A DNA stretch of 64,000 nt. Source: Lentisphaera marina (GTDB lineage: Bacteria; Verrucomicrobiota; Lentisphaeria; Lentisphaerales; Lentisphaeraceae). The DNA is taken from positions 62,001-126,000 of the forward strand of contig NZ_JAQZZL010000001.1 of the NCBI RefSeq assembly GCF_028745505.1, given 5' to 3'. The position numbers were made by a program, and so were the translations under genes. Numbering within the stretch: position 1 is the first letter of the stretch; each line of letters begins with the position of its first letter. The notes under the pieces were generated by a model. That model ran no database searches. It saw nothing but the letters and a program-made list of their open reading frames with translations, and was not told the DNA's origin. Below, piece by piece: positions 26,940-35,937 of this stretch.

Positions 26940-27393
26940 TCTGATACCTCTGAGTTTTTCCATCGAGCTCTACACTTACTTGTTCTCCACAGTATTTCCC
27001 CAATAAGGCTTGTCCTAAGGGTGATGGTGGAGTGATTACTTGGATCCCATCTATTACGATTCCACCAGCTTGTGGACCCATAAATAAGTTGATCGAATCA
27101 CTATGTTCATCTTCTAGTTCTATGAGTGCCGATAGTAAGATACGACATTTCTGATCAAAAGTGCGGATGCGCATCGCTTGATAAGCCGCAATTTCACTTT
27201 CCAACTCGGCATTGCGTTTCAATTGTCCCTCGACTAAATACGCAGCTTCCACAGATTTAGTTTCGTACTTACTTTTCGCTATATTTTCTTCATGAGTTGC
27301 GGTTTCCGCAGTTTCATTAATCGCCTCAAGCGATTCTTCATAATCTGCGCGCAAGCGCTCTATAATTCGTTCGACTAATTCATTCTTATTCAT
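26923..27393 (-). CDS. GreA/GreB-like transcription elongation factor
   Basis: This 156-aa protein has an N-terminal coiled-coil (about residues 1-75, rich in Glu and Lys) and a C-terminal FKBP-like Gre domain ending with VITPPSPLGQALLGKYCGEQ. That segment resembles the S.P.G.AL.G...GD.V motif of GreA/GreB. Gre factors rescue backtracked RNA polymerase by stimulating transcript cleavage. The acidic finger-tip is not obvious, so it may instead be an Rnk- or Gfh-like relative. ATG 27393 is chosen over a start at 27411. It converges on the aldo/keto reductase. Confidence 0.78.
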   Translation of the reverse strand: MNKNELVERIIERLRADYEESLEAINETAETATHEENIAKSKYETKSVEAAYLVEGQLKRNAELESEIAAYQAMRIRTFDQKCRILLSALIELEDEHSDSINLFMGPQAGGIVIDGIQVITPPSPLGQALLGKYCGEQVSVELDGKTQRYQIISLS

Positions 27394-27520
27394 GGTAGGC
27401 AATGTACACAAACTAAGTCAAAACTTAAAGCCTTAGTGACAGGATTTTAAAGTCTTATTTTGATTGGTCTTAATGAAAAAATGTGCCATATTGCCGCCAT
27501 ATTTTATAAGGACAGATTTA

Positions 27521-28525
27521 ATGAACAATTTTTGGAACGACATCAAAAGCCCTGGTATTGCTCTTGCCCCGATGGAGGATGTGACTGACACCGTTTTTCG
27601 CCAGATCCTTTTGGAAACGGCACAATCAAAAAATCTACAAGTTGTTTTTACAGAGTTCATTTCAACCGATGGCCTCTGTCATCCCATTGGGCACGACAAA
27701 GTTATTCACCGCTTCCTTATTTCTGATGAAGAGCGCAAACTTCTCAAAGAAAAAAATGTTAAAATTGTTGCTCAAGTTTGGGGTAAAAACCCTGATAAAT
27801 TCTCAGAAGCTATTTCAAAATATGTTGACCCCGAAGTTTTTGATGGTGTGGATATCAACATGGGCTGCCCCGTCGCAAAAATCGTTAAACAAGGTGGTTG
27901 CTCTGCATTAATTGGCACTCCCGAAATTGCCAAAGAACTCGTTTTAGCAGCTAAAGCGGCAACCAAACTTCCCGTCAGCGTCAAGACTCGCACGGGAATT
28001 ACAAAACACAAAACTGAAGAGTGGATCTCTCACCTTTTAGAAGTTGAGCCAGCCGCTATCACTTTGCATGGACGTACTCAAAAACAGCAATCTGAAGGTT
28101 TAGCAAGCTGGGAAGAAATTGCTAAGGGCGCACGTGTTCGAGATCAGCTCAAACCTCACATTCCCTTCTGGGGCAATGGTGATGTTCGCTCTATAGAGCA
28201 GGCTCATCAACTCTGTGAAGAACACCAACTCGATGGCGCTATGATTGGTCGAGGTGTTTTCCACAATCCATGGATTTTCAACACCGACTTACTTGGCGAA
28301 AATGTACTTCCTCCCGAAGAGAAAATAGCCTTGTTATGGCGTCATGCTTCACTCTACACATCATATTGGGGTTCACAGAAAAACTTCCTCACCTTGCGTC
28401 GCTTTTTCAAGATCTACGCACAGGGTTTCCCCGGAGCTAATGCCTTCCGGTCCGAGATCATGCAAACAAAAAAGCTTGAAGAAGTCCGTGCCCTACTGGA
28501 AAAGCACGAACTCTTTTTTGACTAA
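27521..28525 (+). CDS. tRNA-dihydrouridine synthase
   Basis: This 334-aa flavoenzyme reduces specific uridines in tRNA to dihydrouridine. Motifs are the FMN-binding N-terminus APMEDVTDTVFR, catalytic Cys in DINMGCPVAKIVKQGGCSAL, VSVKTRTGI, ITLHGRTQKQQ, FWGNGDV and AMIGRGVFHNPWIF. ATG 27521 follows AAGGACAG at good spacing; the extension to 27464 lacks a site. DusA, DusB and DusC cannot be told apart safely. Its stop abuts the stop of the convergent zinc-ribbon gene. Confidence 0.92.
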   Translation: MNNFWNDIKSPGIALAPMEDVTDTVFRQILLETAQSKNLQVVFTEFISTDGLCHPIGHDKVIHRFLISDEERKLLKEKNVKIVAQVWGKNPDKFSEAISKYVDPEVFDGVDINMGCPVAKIVKQGGCSALIGTPEIAKELVLAAKAATKLPVSVKTRTGITKHKTEEWISHLLEVEPAAITLHGRTQKQQSEGLASWEEIAKGARVRDQLKPHIPFWGNGDVRSIEQAHQLCEEHQLDGAMIGRGVFHNPWIFNTDLLGENVLPPEEKIALLWRHASLYTSYWGSQKNFLTLRRFFKIYAQGFPGANAFRSEIMQTKKLEEVRALLEKHELFFD

Positions 28526-29269
28526 CTAAGGTTCTTCAAGCTCAACACCTTCTGAATTTTCAATTCCTAGAAATTGATAGACATCATTTAGGCTTGGCTT
28601 CTTTATCAAAAAGAATATTAAAACTCCTATAAGCAGTATAGACAATAGACTCATAAGATAATTGATCTTAGATTTCTTAACTTGCGTTTGTGGACGACGA
28701 CGCTCTCCACGTATTGTTTTGGAGGGGATTATTCTTTTGGGTTTTAAATAAGTGTCTTCAAATAAACCTTCATCCCGAAAAACTTCGACTTGGATTGGAA
28801 GGTCTTCTTCGGTCTTAGGTCTTGGTGGTGGGATTCGTTTACTACCTATTAAAAGGTCTAACTCAAGTTCGGGCTTTTCCACTTCATTTTCATCTGGCTC
28901 TACTAACTCTCGTCCAATAGAGCTTAAAGATTTAATTTCTTGGGTATCGTAAATACTTGTCTTTTCCCCATCTAAATTAATTGCTTCGCCCTCGTTCAAA
29001 GTTTGCTTGTCTGAATCATTCTTTAGCAAAGTTGGAATTTCATTCGATGGCTTAGAACTTAAACGACGAAGTGATTGAATCTCGTGTGTATCTAATGCAT
29101 TTAGTTTGGCTTCCTCTGGGTCAAAGTAACGCGCCTCTTGTCCAGGCATGGGCACCAACATAGCTAAATTGCAACTTGCACAACGCACCTTGCAATCGAT
29201 GTACTTTCTCGACGCTACTAAAGGTCGTTTACAACCTAAGCAATCAAATAGAACTTCTTCTGTCGACAT
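28526..29269 (-). CDS. zinc-ribbon membrane-anchored protein with repeated DT.EI motifs
   Basis: This 247-aa protein starts with a zinc ribbon (CLGCK ... CASCN) and continues as a long, charged, probably disordered region. One transmembrane helix follows (about residues 207-225, NYLMSLLSILLIGVLIFFLI), then a short outside tail. Two similar peptides stand out: ALDTHEIQSLRRLSS and IYDTQEIKSLSSIGRE. They look like short linear motifs, possibly phosphorylation or FHA-binding sites, given several Hanks-type kinases in the window; this is inference. No named family is recognised. A plain 180-base gap precedes the next gene. Confidence 0.7.
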   Translation of the reverse strand: MSTEEVLFDCLGCKRPLVASRKYIDCKVRCASCNLAMLVPMPGQEARYFDPEEAKLNALDTHEIQSLRRLSSKPSNEIPTLLKNDSDKQTLNEGEAINLDGEKTSIYDTQEIKSLSSIGRELVEPDENEVEKPELELDLLIGSKRIPPPRPKTEEDLPIQVEVFRDEGLFEDTYLKPKRIIPSKTIRGERRRPQTQVKKSKINYLMSLLSILLIGVLIFFLIKKPSLNDVYQFLGIENSEGVELEEP

Positions 29270-29449
29270 TTTTTAACACCACCCAATTTGTATGGTGAAA
29301 TTTACAATGGAAACAACTCGTCTTCAAGACATAAGTCGCTTTAGACATAAAATTCATGTTATAATCAAATGGGAATTTGAACATGTTCTATTGTTGCTTT
29401 CTTAAATAAATTAAACTCACAACACAAGACCGATTTAGCAACTACTAAC

Positions 29450-31589
29450 TCAAATTTTATTTAACATTGAGTTTAAAATATGCTTTATTTCCATTTGGCT
29501 AAGTGGCTTTAACATAAAGCCATTACACACTTCTAAAGCCAATGCTCTTTGCTGTTCTCGTGTACTCAAAGCAATAATCTGGACATCTTTCATATGATCA
29601 TCTTCTCTGAGGATTCTAACCACTTCAAAACCATCTAGTTTGGATATTTCTAAATCTAGGAAAATAATATCAGGCAAAAAATTCCTAGACTTACGCAATA
29701 TCTCTATACCACTTTGTGCTTCCTCTATTTCACATTGATAAGATGAACAAGCTTTTTTGACAACATCTCGATTAAAAGCTTTATTATCTGCCACCAAAAC
29801 TTTAAAAGTATCACCTTCAGTTATTTCCGAAGATTCAATATTATCTACTTCTTTAACTACAAGTTCAATATTTGGAATCCTGACTTCAAACACACTGCCT
29901 TTTCCGACCTCACTTTCAAAACTAAGGCTTCCACCCAAAAAGCCTAATAACTGTTTACACAAAGCCAAGCCTATGCCCACACCACTGCTGTCGTTATAAT
30001 TGTCTGATTCATATTTTTCAAAAACATTAAAAATCTGATTTTGATGACTTTTTTCTATACCTGTACCAGTATCTTGAACAACAATCACTAAATCGACACA
30101 TGTACTTTCAGCTCTTGAGGCATATGAAGATATAGAAACGCTAATGCCACCTTCTTCAGTAAATTTAATTGCATTATCAATCAAATGGCTCAAAATCTGA
30201 TTCAATTTCATGCCATCAAGTAATACTAAGTCGGGAAGGCTGTCTCCATATTCAAACTTCATGTAGATACATTTTTTGGAACTCCTCCCCAAAAAGGATA
30301 ATTCAATATCCCGAAAAAACGTCTTTAAATTCACAACAGAAAGCTCTTCTTCAAACTTCCCTGACTCTTGTTTTGAAAGGTCTAACAAATCATTAAGCAT
30401 CTTAAGAAGAGTGTTTCCTGAACTCATGATATTTTTTAATAAATCTAATTTATTGGCATCTACTTCTTTTTGTTTCAATAATTGCGAAAAACCCAAAATC
30501 GCATTCATCGGAGTTCTAATTTCGTGACTCATATTTTTTAGAAATAAAGTTTTCGTTCTATTTGCTGCCTCTGCTTTATCTTTTTCATGAGCTAATTCTT
30601 CAGTTCTATCGATAACCAACTGCTGCATTTCATCTTGGTATTTCTCAATCTGACTTAACATATCATTAAACGATTCACCTAATACACTAATCTCTTCTGG
30701 AACGGTATGTGAGTTTGATGTTTGGTAGCGATCACCCTTGGCATACGATTTAATATTTTTAATCAGAGAGTCTAAAGGTCTTGAAATTGTGTAAGAAAAA
30801 TAAATCCCCACAAAAACAACGACGAATAAAACTAAAACACTATAAATAATGAGTTTATTCAAACTCGCCTCAATCACAGAAATGACCGCATCATAACTTT
30901 GCGAGACTAAAACCGTAAACTGCGGACCTTGATAAGCACTACCATAGCGTAAGCCCTCTTTATCATACTCAAAACCTTTCTCACCTAAGCCTAACATCTC
31001 CTTTATAGAATTATCTACTGGCTGCAGGAGCTCTTTTTCACTAACCCCCGCGATAAAGCGACCATAGCCATCTATTAACTGAGCCTCCCCACTCTCACCA
31101 AAATCTAAATGCTCAATCACTTCTGTAACTTGATTAACGTTCAACTGAGCGCAAAGGACGTAATTCATTGCTCCTTCTTCACCATATACTGGTGAGGTGA
31201 AAGAAAAAACTATGTGTTGCGGGTCTAATGTAAAGTACGCGGGTGAAACTTGCGTTGTCTTTTCACTAAGTGTTTTTTTAAAATACTCTGAATGTTTAAC
31301 TCCACCCGTGTAGTTGAAGTTAGTCGTCACTAAAACCCTACCTTCTATACTCACCAGAGAAATATTCTCAAAGTCTCCAATCAAGTCCTCTAACTGCTTA
31401 AGCTTAGCTCTTTTTTCTTCTATGGAGTAAGATTTTTCTCTAATAACTGGGTCTTCAACAATAAGGTTCATATCGCGTTCTGCATGAAGAAAAACTCTCT
31501 GAACATTATAATGGACTTCTTTAGCTAAAATATTTGAAGTCATCAAGTCTTTCGTCAACAAAGTTTTTTCTAAAAAATGGACTCCGCCA
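29450..31589 (-). CDS. hybrid sensor histidine kinase, main part (IS256-disrupted)
   Basis: This is the bulk of a membrane histidine kinase. In order it has a periplasmic Cache-like domain, TM2 (LIIYSVLVLFVVVFVGIYF), HAMP (RPLDSLIKNIKSYAKGD), HisKA with NMSHEIRTPMNAILGF, HATPase with DNAIKFTEEGG and GVGIGLALCKQLLG, and a receiver with phosphorylatable Asp in IIFLDLEISKLDG and Lys in FMLKP. The first 30 or so codons, including TM1, lie beyond an IS256 element at 32984-33077. Rejoined, the protein is 741 aa. As it stands, a TTG at 31561 could start a 703-aa product lacking TM1, which would probably misplace the sensor domain. Confidence 0.9.
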
Positions 31590-32983
31590 GGTAGTGTCCC
31601 AAATTTTCTGTAAATTCTGCTATAGCTCTACTTTAAGAGTTATGAATAGCTTCCGAGACTTCGCGAGAATGGGAACTTTCTCGTCGGAGCGAAATTGAGG
31701 AAGTTGTTTGTAACTCGGGGTAAAGAAGATGCAGAGTGGTGTTGCACCAAAACAACCCACAAGGAATTATTATGCACCACTCTACACACGAGAACAGTAG
31801 TGTCTTATTAGAAATGATCCACCAAGTCACAGAAAACGGCGAAAGCGGAATGCTTGAAGCTATGAGAGTATTACTAAATGAAGCGATGAAAGTAGAGAGA
31901 AGTAATTCTCTTGATGCTGCTCCATATGAACGCAATGAAAATCGCTTAGGTTATGCTAATGGCTATAAAAACAAAACCGTAAACACTCGACTTGGAGCAA
32001 TGAAGCTCAACATTCCTCAAGTCAGAGGTGAAATCGATTTTTATCCAAGTTCTTTAGAAAAAGGCTTACGAAGTGAGCGAGCTTTGATGACAGCTATGGC
32101 CGAGAGTTATATTCAGGGAACTTCGACAAGAAAAGTCACGAAACTTCTAGAGAAAATGTGTGGTCTTTCCGTGAGTAAATCACAGGTGTCACGAGTTGTA
32201 TCTGAGCTAGATGAAAGCTTAGAAAAGTGGCGTAACCGTCCTTTAGGGAAATATCATTACCTTTTGGTGGATGCGAGATACGAAAAAGTTAGAGTAGATA
32301 AGACTGTTCGAGATTGTGCTTTGTTAATTGCTTATGGGATAGATGAATCAGGAAAACGCTCAGTTTTAGGTACAAGTGTCTCTTTAAGTGAAGCTGAGGT
32401 TCATTGGAGAAACTTTTTCCTATCATTGAATGCTCGAGGACTTCATGGTCTTAAGATGATCACGAGCGACAGTCATTCGGGACTGAAAGCCGCTTTAACA
32501 ACTGTCTTTGGGTCAATCCCATGGCAGAGGTGTCAATTTCATTTACAGCAGAATGCGGGGGCTTATGTGCCTAAGAAAGCGATGCGTTCAGAAGTTGCAC
32601 AAGACATTCGAGATATCTTTAATACCCCTTCAAAACAGGACGCCGAAAGACTTTTAAAGCTTACTTGCTTAAAGTATGAAAACAGTGCTTCTCAATTATC
32701 TGAATGGATGGAATCCGCACTTCCTGAAGGCTTTTCTGTATTTGATTTAGATCGTTCTTGTTGGACAAAACTGAGAACCACCAATATGATTGAAAGACAG
32801 AATCGAGAAATTCTAAGGCGAACTAGAACCGTGTCTATTTTCCCAAATGAAGCTTCACTGCTTAGATTAGCGTCCGCTATTCTTATGGAATTAGATGAAA
32901 CCTGGATAGCTACAAAAAGAGTTTATCTGTCTGTTTAACTAAAATTGGTCAACACCAATTTACAGAAACAACGGGACTCTATC
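31590..32983 (+). mobile_element. IS256-family insertion sequence inside a histidine kinase gene
   Basis: This 1394-bp element has imperfect inverted ends (GGTAGTGTCCC...TTCTGTAAATT against GATAGAGTCCC...TTCTGTAAATT, 27 positions). It is flanked by an exact 8-bp target duplication, CTCCGCCA, at 31582-31589 and 32984-32991, as expected for IS256. It is inserted opposite to the kinase gene. Removing it with one duplication joins the frame to give SSLSVGGVHFLEKTLLTKDL across the junction. Confidence 0.95.
31772..32938 (+). CDS. IS256-family (mutator-type) transposase
   Basis: This 388-aa transposase has the first catalytic Asp in YLLVDARYEKVRVD, the second in MITSDSHSGLKAAL, the C/H motif WQRCQFHLQQN and the catalytic Glu in NMIERQNREILRRTRTVSIFP. 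The N-terminal GYANGYKNKTV is also characteristic. ATG 31772 is preceded by AAGGAA at good spacing, while an in-frame start at 31736 has none. The frame is complete. Confidence 0.96.
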   Translation: MHHSTHENSSVLLEMIHQVTENGESGMLEAMRVLLNEAMKVERSNSLDAAPYERNENRLGYANGYKNKTVNTRLGAMKLNIPQVRGEIDFYPSSLEKGLRSERALMTAMAESYIQGTSTRKVTKLLEKMCGLSVSKSQVSRVVSELDESLEKWRNRPLGKYHYLLVDARYEKVRVDKTVRDCALLIAYGIDESGKRSVLGTSVSLSEAEVHWRNFFLSLNARGLHGLKMITSDSHSGLKAALTTVFGSIPWQRCQFHLQQNAGAYVPKKAMRSEVAQDIRDIFNTPSKQDAERLLKLTCLKYENSASQLSEWMESALPEGFSVFDLDRSCWTKLRTTNMIERQNREILRRTRTVSIFPNEASLLRLASAILMELDETWIATKRVYLSV

Positions 32984-33077
32984 CTCCGCCAACGCTTAAA
33001 GATGAAATGGCTATAACACTAATTAATACAAAATATATTAACACTCGGTGTTTTAAACTTAAGGCCTTGCCATTCAT
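32984..33077 (-). pseudogene. hybrid histidine kinase N-terminal remnant
   Basis: ATG at 33077 begins MNGKALSLKHRV followed by a transmembrane helix (LIYFVLISVIAISSL) that runs into the IS256 target duplication. It supplies the missing TM1 of the kinase at 29450-31589, and the frame is continuous once the element is removed. The ATG overlaps the stop of the PotD-like gene (TAATG), showing that the two were translationally coupled in one operon. Confidence 0.88.
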
Positions 33078-34153
33078 TATTTACCTGACTCTTGCAATTG
33101 ATTAAAGAGGTAAAGGTAAAGTTCATTTATTACCTTGTTGTTATCTCTAATTTTCTCCTGTTTTTCACAGATCGCTAACAAACTCTCAGGCATATTAATC
33201 AATGGGTTTCTCAAAGACTCACTATCCAAATACTTCTCTGCTCCTTTCAATCCAGGAGCAGATTTAAATTGCAAGGCTATTTCAGCTGCCACTTGTGGGG
33301 TGTTGATGAATTCTAAAAATCTATAGGCATTAGCTTTATTTGGCGCATTTAAATTTACGCACATCATATCCCGCCATACACAGGGCCTATCTAAAGAATA
33401 TATAAATTCAATATTGTCATTTTCTTCTTGATATAATAATGCATCTCCACTATACGCCATGGCAATCCAAACTTTCTCCTCAACTAAATCATCCAAGCCA
33501 GAATATAGATCTTGAAACACAGGTCGCATTTTTTTCACTTCTACTGCAAAATCATAAGCTCGATCATGATCTTTTTTACTTAAAGAATTCATGCTAAATC
33601 CCGCACCATTCATCAGCATATAAAAGATATCTGTCGGCTCATCTAATAATGAGATTTTACCTTTAAACCTTTTATCTGTAATGAGAAACCTGCAATCTTT
33701 AAAAGCCAAGTCCACATACCTTTTGTCAACTGCAAAACCTAATAGACCTATACTGTAGGGAACTCCGTAAGCCTCTGAACCTTTGAATAATGGGTGTGCA
33801 CGTGAGTGTATTTTTACCGCAGCATCATCGATTTTTTCGATAATTCGTAGAGGTTCTAATATTGTAACAGCTTCATTCACATCTGCAATGGTTAAATCAC
33901 AAAAACCGGGCTGTGATTGCAGAGTCGCCACCTGTTCATCAACCGTCTGAAACTCTTTTAGAATTACTTTAATCCCTGTCTCTTTCTCAAATTGCTCTAA
34001 GATATTCTGTGGAGTGTAATCCTCCCAATTATATAAAATCAACTCTTCTTGGGATGATTTTGGGTGCTCGGCAAGGGGGGCTGAGTCATGACAGGAACAA
34101 TGCATCCACATGAGAGTTAAACTCATTAAAAGCCTCGGAATGTGTCTATTCAT
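33077..34153 (-). CDS. PotD-like (polyamine-type) binding lipoprotein
   Basis: This 358-aa periplasmic solute-binding protein resembles PotD/PotF: LILYNWEDYTPQNILEQFEK, DLTIADVNEA, AYGVPYSIGLLGFAVDKRY and LDEPTDIFYMLM. The N-terminal signal has cysteines in MHCSCHD compatible with lipidation. There is no permease or ATPase gene alongside; instead its stop overlaps the ATG of a hybrid histidine kinase. By analogy with PotD-like proteins that feed sensory proteins (for example NspS with MbaA in Vibrio), it probably serves as a ligand sensor rather than a transporter part. The actual ligand is unproven. Confidence 0.87.
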   Translation of the reverse strand: MNRHIPRLLMSLTLMWMHCSCHDSAPLAEHPKSSQEELILYNWEDYTPQNILEQFEKETGIKVILKEFQTVDEQVATLQSQPGFCDLTIADVNEAVTILEPLRIIEKIDDAAVKIHSRAHPLFKGSEAYGVPYSIGLLGFAVDKRYVDLAFKDCRFLITDKRFKGKISLLDEPTDIFYMLMNGAGFSMNSLSKKDHDRAYDFAVEVKKMRPVFQDLYSGLDDLVEEKVWIAMAYSGDALLYQEENDNIEFIYSLDRPCVWRDMMCVNLNAPNKANAYRFLEFINTPQVAAEIALQFKSAPGLKGAEKYLDSESLRNPLINMPESLLAICEKQEKIRDNNKVINELYLYLFNQLQESGK

Positions 34154-34273
34154 CTAATCCTCTTAAACCACACAATTTATAAATTCACCACCCCATAAAT
34201 TACAACTGTGTTAACAGGGATACAAACGACTTTCAATTATATCGTACGCAATCTCATTCTTTTTAAATTTAAG

Positions 34274-34308
34274 ACAAAAAAAGAGTAGCTATTTTCAGCT
34301 ACTCTCTA
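34274..34308 (-). terminator. aqpZ terminator
   Basis: On the minus strand GAGTAGCT-(GAAA-like loop)-AGCTACTC is followed by a T-run (A-run at 34276-34282 on plus). It lies just after the aquaporin stop. Confidence 0.88.
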
Positions 34309-34327
34309 TTAAAACAAAGTAATTTAA

Positions 34328-35017
34328 TTACTTATTATCTTTCTGGATAAAGCCATATATAAGAGCTCCTAAGACTGCTCCGATTATTGGTGCTACCCAA
34401 AACACCCATAGTTGAGATACAGCCCAATCTCCTACAAAAACTGCAACACCAGTGCTTCTAGCTGGATTCACCGAAGTATTGCTTACTGGAATACTAATTA
34501 AATGAATCAAAGTTAAACCTAAGCCAATTGCTATCGGCGCAAAACCCTTGGGAGCTCGCTCATCTGTTGCACCCATAATAATAAACAAGAACATCATCGT
34601 CATAACAATCTCACAAACTACAACAGCGACAAGGCTATATTGCCCTGGAGAGTGCTCTCCAAAACCATTTGAAGCGAAGCCTGCTGATAGTTCAAAACCA
34701 ACCTTGCCACTCGCTATTAAGTAGAGTGCACCAGCACCTAAAACACCGCCGATAACTTGAGATACAATATATGGCAATAGTTCCTTTGATGAAAACCGTC
34801 CTCCTACGCACAAACCTATTGAGACTGCAGGATTTAAATGACAACCCGATATATGCCCAATTGCAAAGGCCATAGTTAATACTGTTAAACCAAAAGCTAG
34901 AGAAACTCCTACTAGACCTATACCTACTTCAGGAAAAGCCGCAGCTAAAACCGCACTACCACAACCGCCCAAGATAAGCCAAAATGTACCAACTAATTCT
35001 GCAATATATTTATTCAT
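34328..35017 (-). CDS. aqpZ: aquaporin Z-type water channel
   Basis: This 229-aa inner-membrane MIP channel has both NPA boxes, [12 protein letters not shown] and [11 protein letters not shown]. The selectivity-filter Arg follows the second NPA, and a His in helix 5 (LIHLISIP) fits a water-specific AqpZ pore. Six helices are visible and the length is typical (about 230 aa). It probably forms tetramers and handles osmotic water flow. It is a single gene with its own terminator. Confidence 0.95.
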   Translation of the reverse strand: MNKYIAELVGTFWLILGGCGSAVLAAAFPEVGIGLVGVSLAFGLTVLTMAFAIGHISGCHLNPAVSIGLCVGGRFSSKELLPYIVSQVIGGVLGAGALYLIASGKVGFELSAGFASNGFGEHSPGQYSLVAVVVCEIVMTMMFLFIIMGATDERAPKGFAPIAIGLGLTLIHLISIPVSNTSVNPARSTGVAVFVGDWAVSQLWVFWVAPIIGAVLGALIYGFIQKDNK

Positions 35018-35118
35018 AATCCATCCTACTTTTATTTATCAAAGACGACTATATGTATTCTCTGTAGAAATAGTTAATGAAACACAAAAAATTAATAGGA
35101 TTTTAACTAAAAGAAAAA

Positions 35119-35937
35119 CTAGTCATTAAGTGTGGCGATATAAGTCACAACAAAGGGCACTTTCTTAATCTGAGGGTACATCTCTCGCCAAACTGTGCTG
35201 TCATAAGGCATAGATAAAAGAAGTTCATCCTCACTTTTGAATTCCAGATCTAAAGGTTTCAATTCCAAGACTCGTTCTATCTTAAAACCCGCTTCAATCA
35301 ACCAATTTATATAAGTAGACAAGGGATACTGTCGAGTGCGTACAAAGCTTTCTTCATCTTCTGTAAATCGCACTTCACGTGGAGGTTCAAAATAATCGCT
35401 AAGAAACATCCCTTCTTCAAAATCATCTAATTGAATCCATTCACCTGCAAAGACAGGATGACCTGTTGTGATATGTAAGCGACCACCCGGAGATAAGATC
35501 TTAGCACATTTTTCTATGACAGCTTTCTGGTTTTCAGCAAAGGGAAATGCCCATGTACTATGAATAAAATCCCACTGCCCTAAATCTGAAGGATTAATAT
35601 CATCCAAATCCAACTGTTGAAAGTCAAGCGTCAGTCCTGCCTCTTCGGCCATCTGTTTTCCATGAGCCAATTGCTCTTCAGAAATATCTGTCACTAAACA
35701 TTTGGCACCTTGAGAAGCTAGATAAATAGAATTTTGGCCTGCACCTGCACCAAGCTCTAAACACCTTAAGCCATTGAGCTTTTCAGGTAATGCATTAACT
35801 GTGCTATCGCCAGGCAATAAGGGACCATAATGGAAATCATTTATTGATATTCGCGTTACTAACTGATACTCTTTTGAAGTCTCTTCCCAGTATTGTTTAC
35901 TGCCGTTAAGCTCATTTTTTTCCACGTCTGGACACAC
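35119..35937 (-). CDS. class I SAM-dependent methyltransferase
   Basis: This is a Rossmann-fold methyltransferase of about 272 aa. Motif I is CLELGAGAGQNSIYLASQGA, the acidic loop is LVTDISEEQ, then QLDLDDI, and post-motif KILSPGGRLHITTGHPVF. The substrate is unknown; it is nearest to small-molecule methyltransferases of the UbiE/SmtA style. The start is uncertain: GTG at 35937 overlaps the end of the upstream kinase gene by 26 bases, and a second GTG lies at 35925. The overlap suggests a shared transcript. Confidence 0.8.
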   Translation of the reverse strand: MCPDVEKNELNGSKQYWEETSKEYQLVTRISINDFHYGPLLPGDSTVNALPEKLNGLRCLELGAGAGQNSIYLASQGAKCLVTDISEEQLAHGKQMAEEAGLTLDFQQLDLDDINPSDLGQWDFIHSTWAFPFAENQKAVIEKCAKILSPGGRLHITTGHPVFAGEWIQLDDFEEGMFLSDYFEPPREVRFTEDEESFVRTRQYPLSTYINWLIEAGFKIERVLELKPLDLEFKSEDELLLSMPYDSTVWREMYPQIKKVPFVVTYIATLND

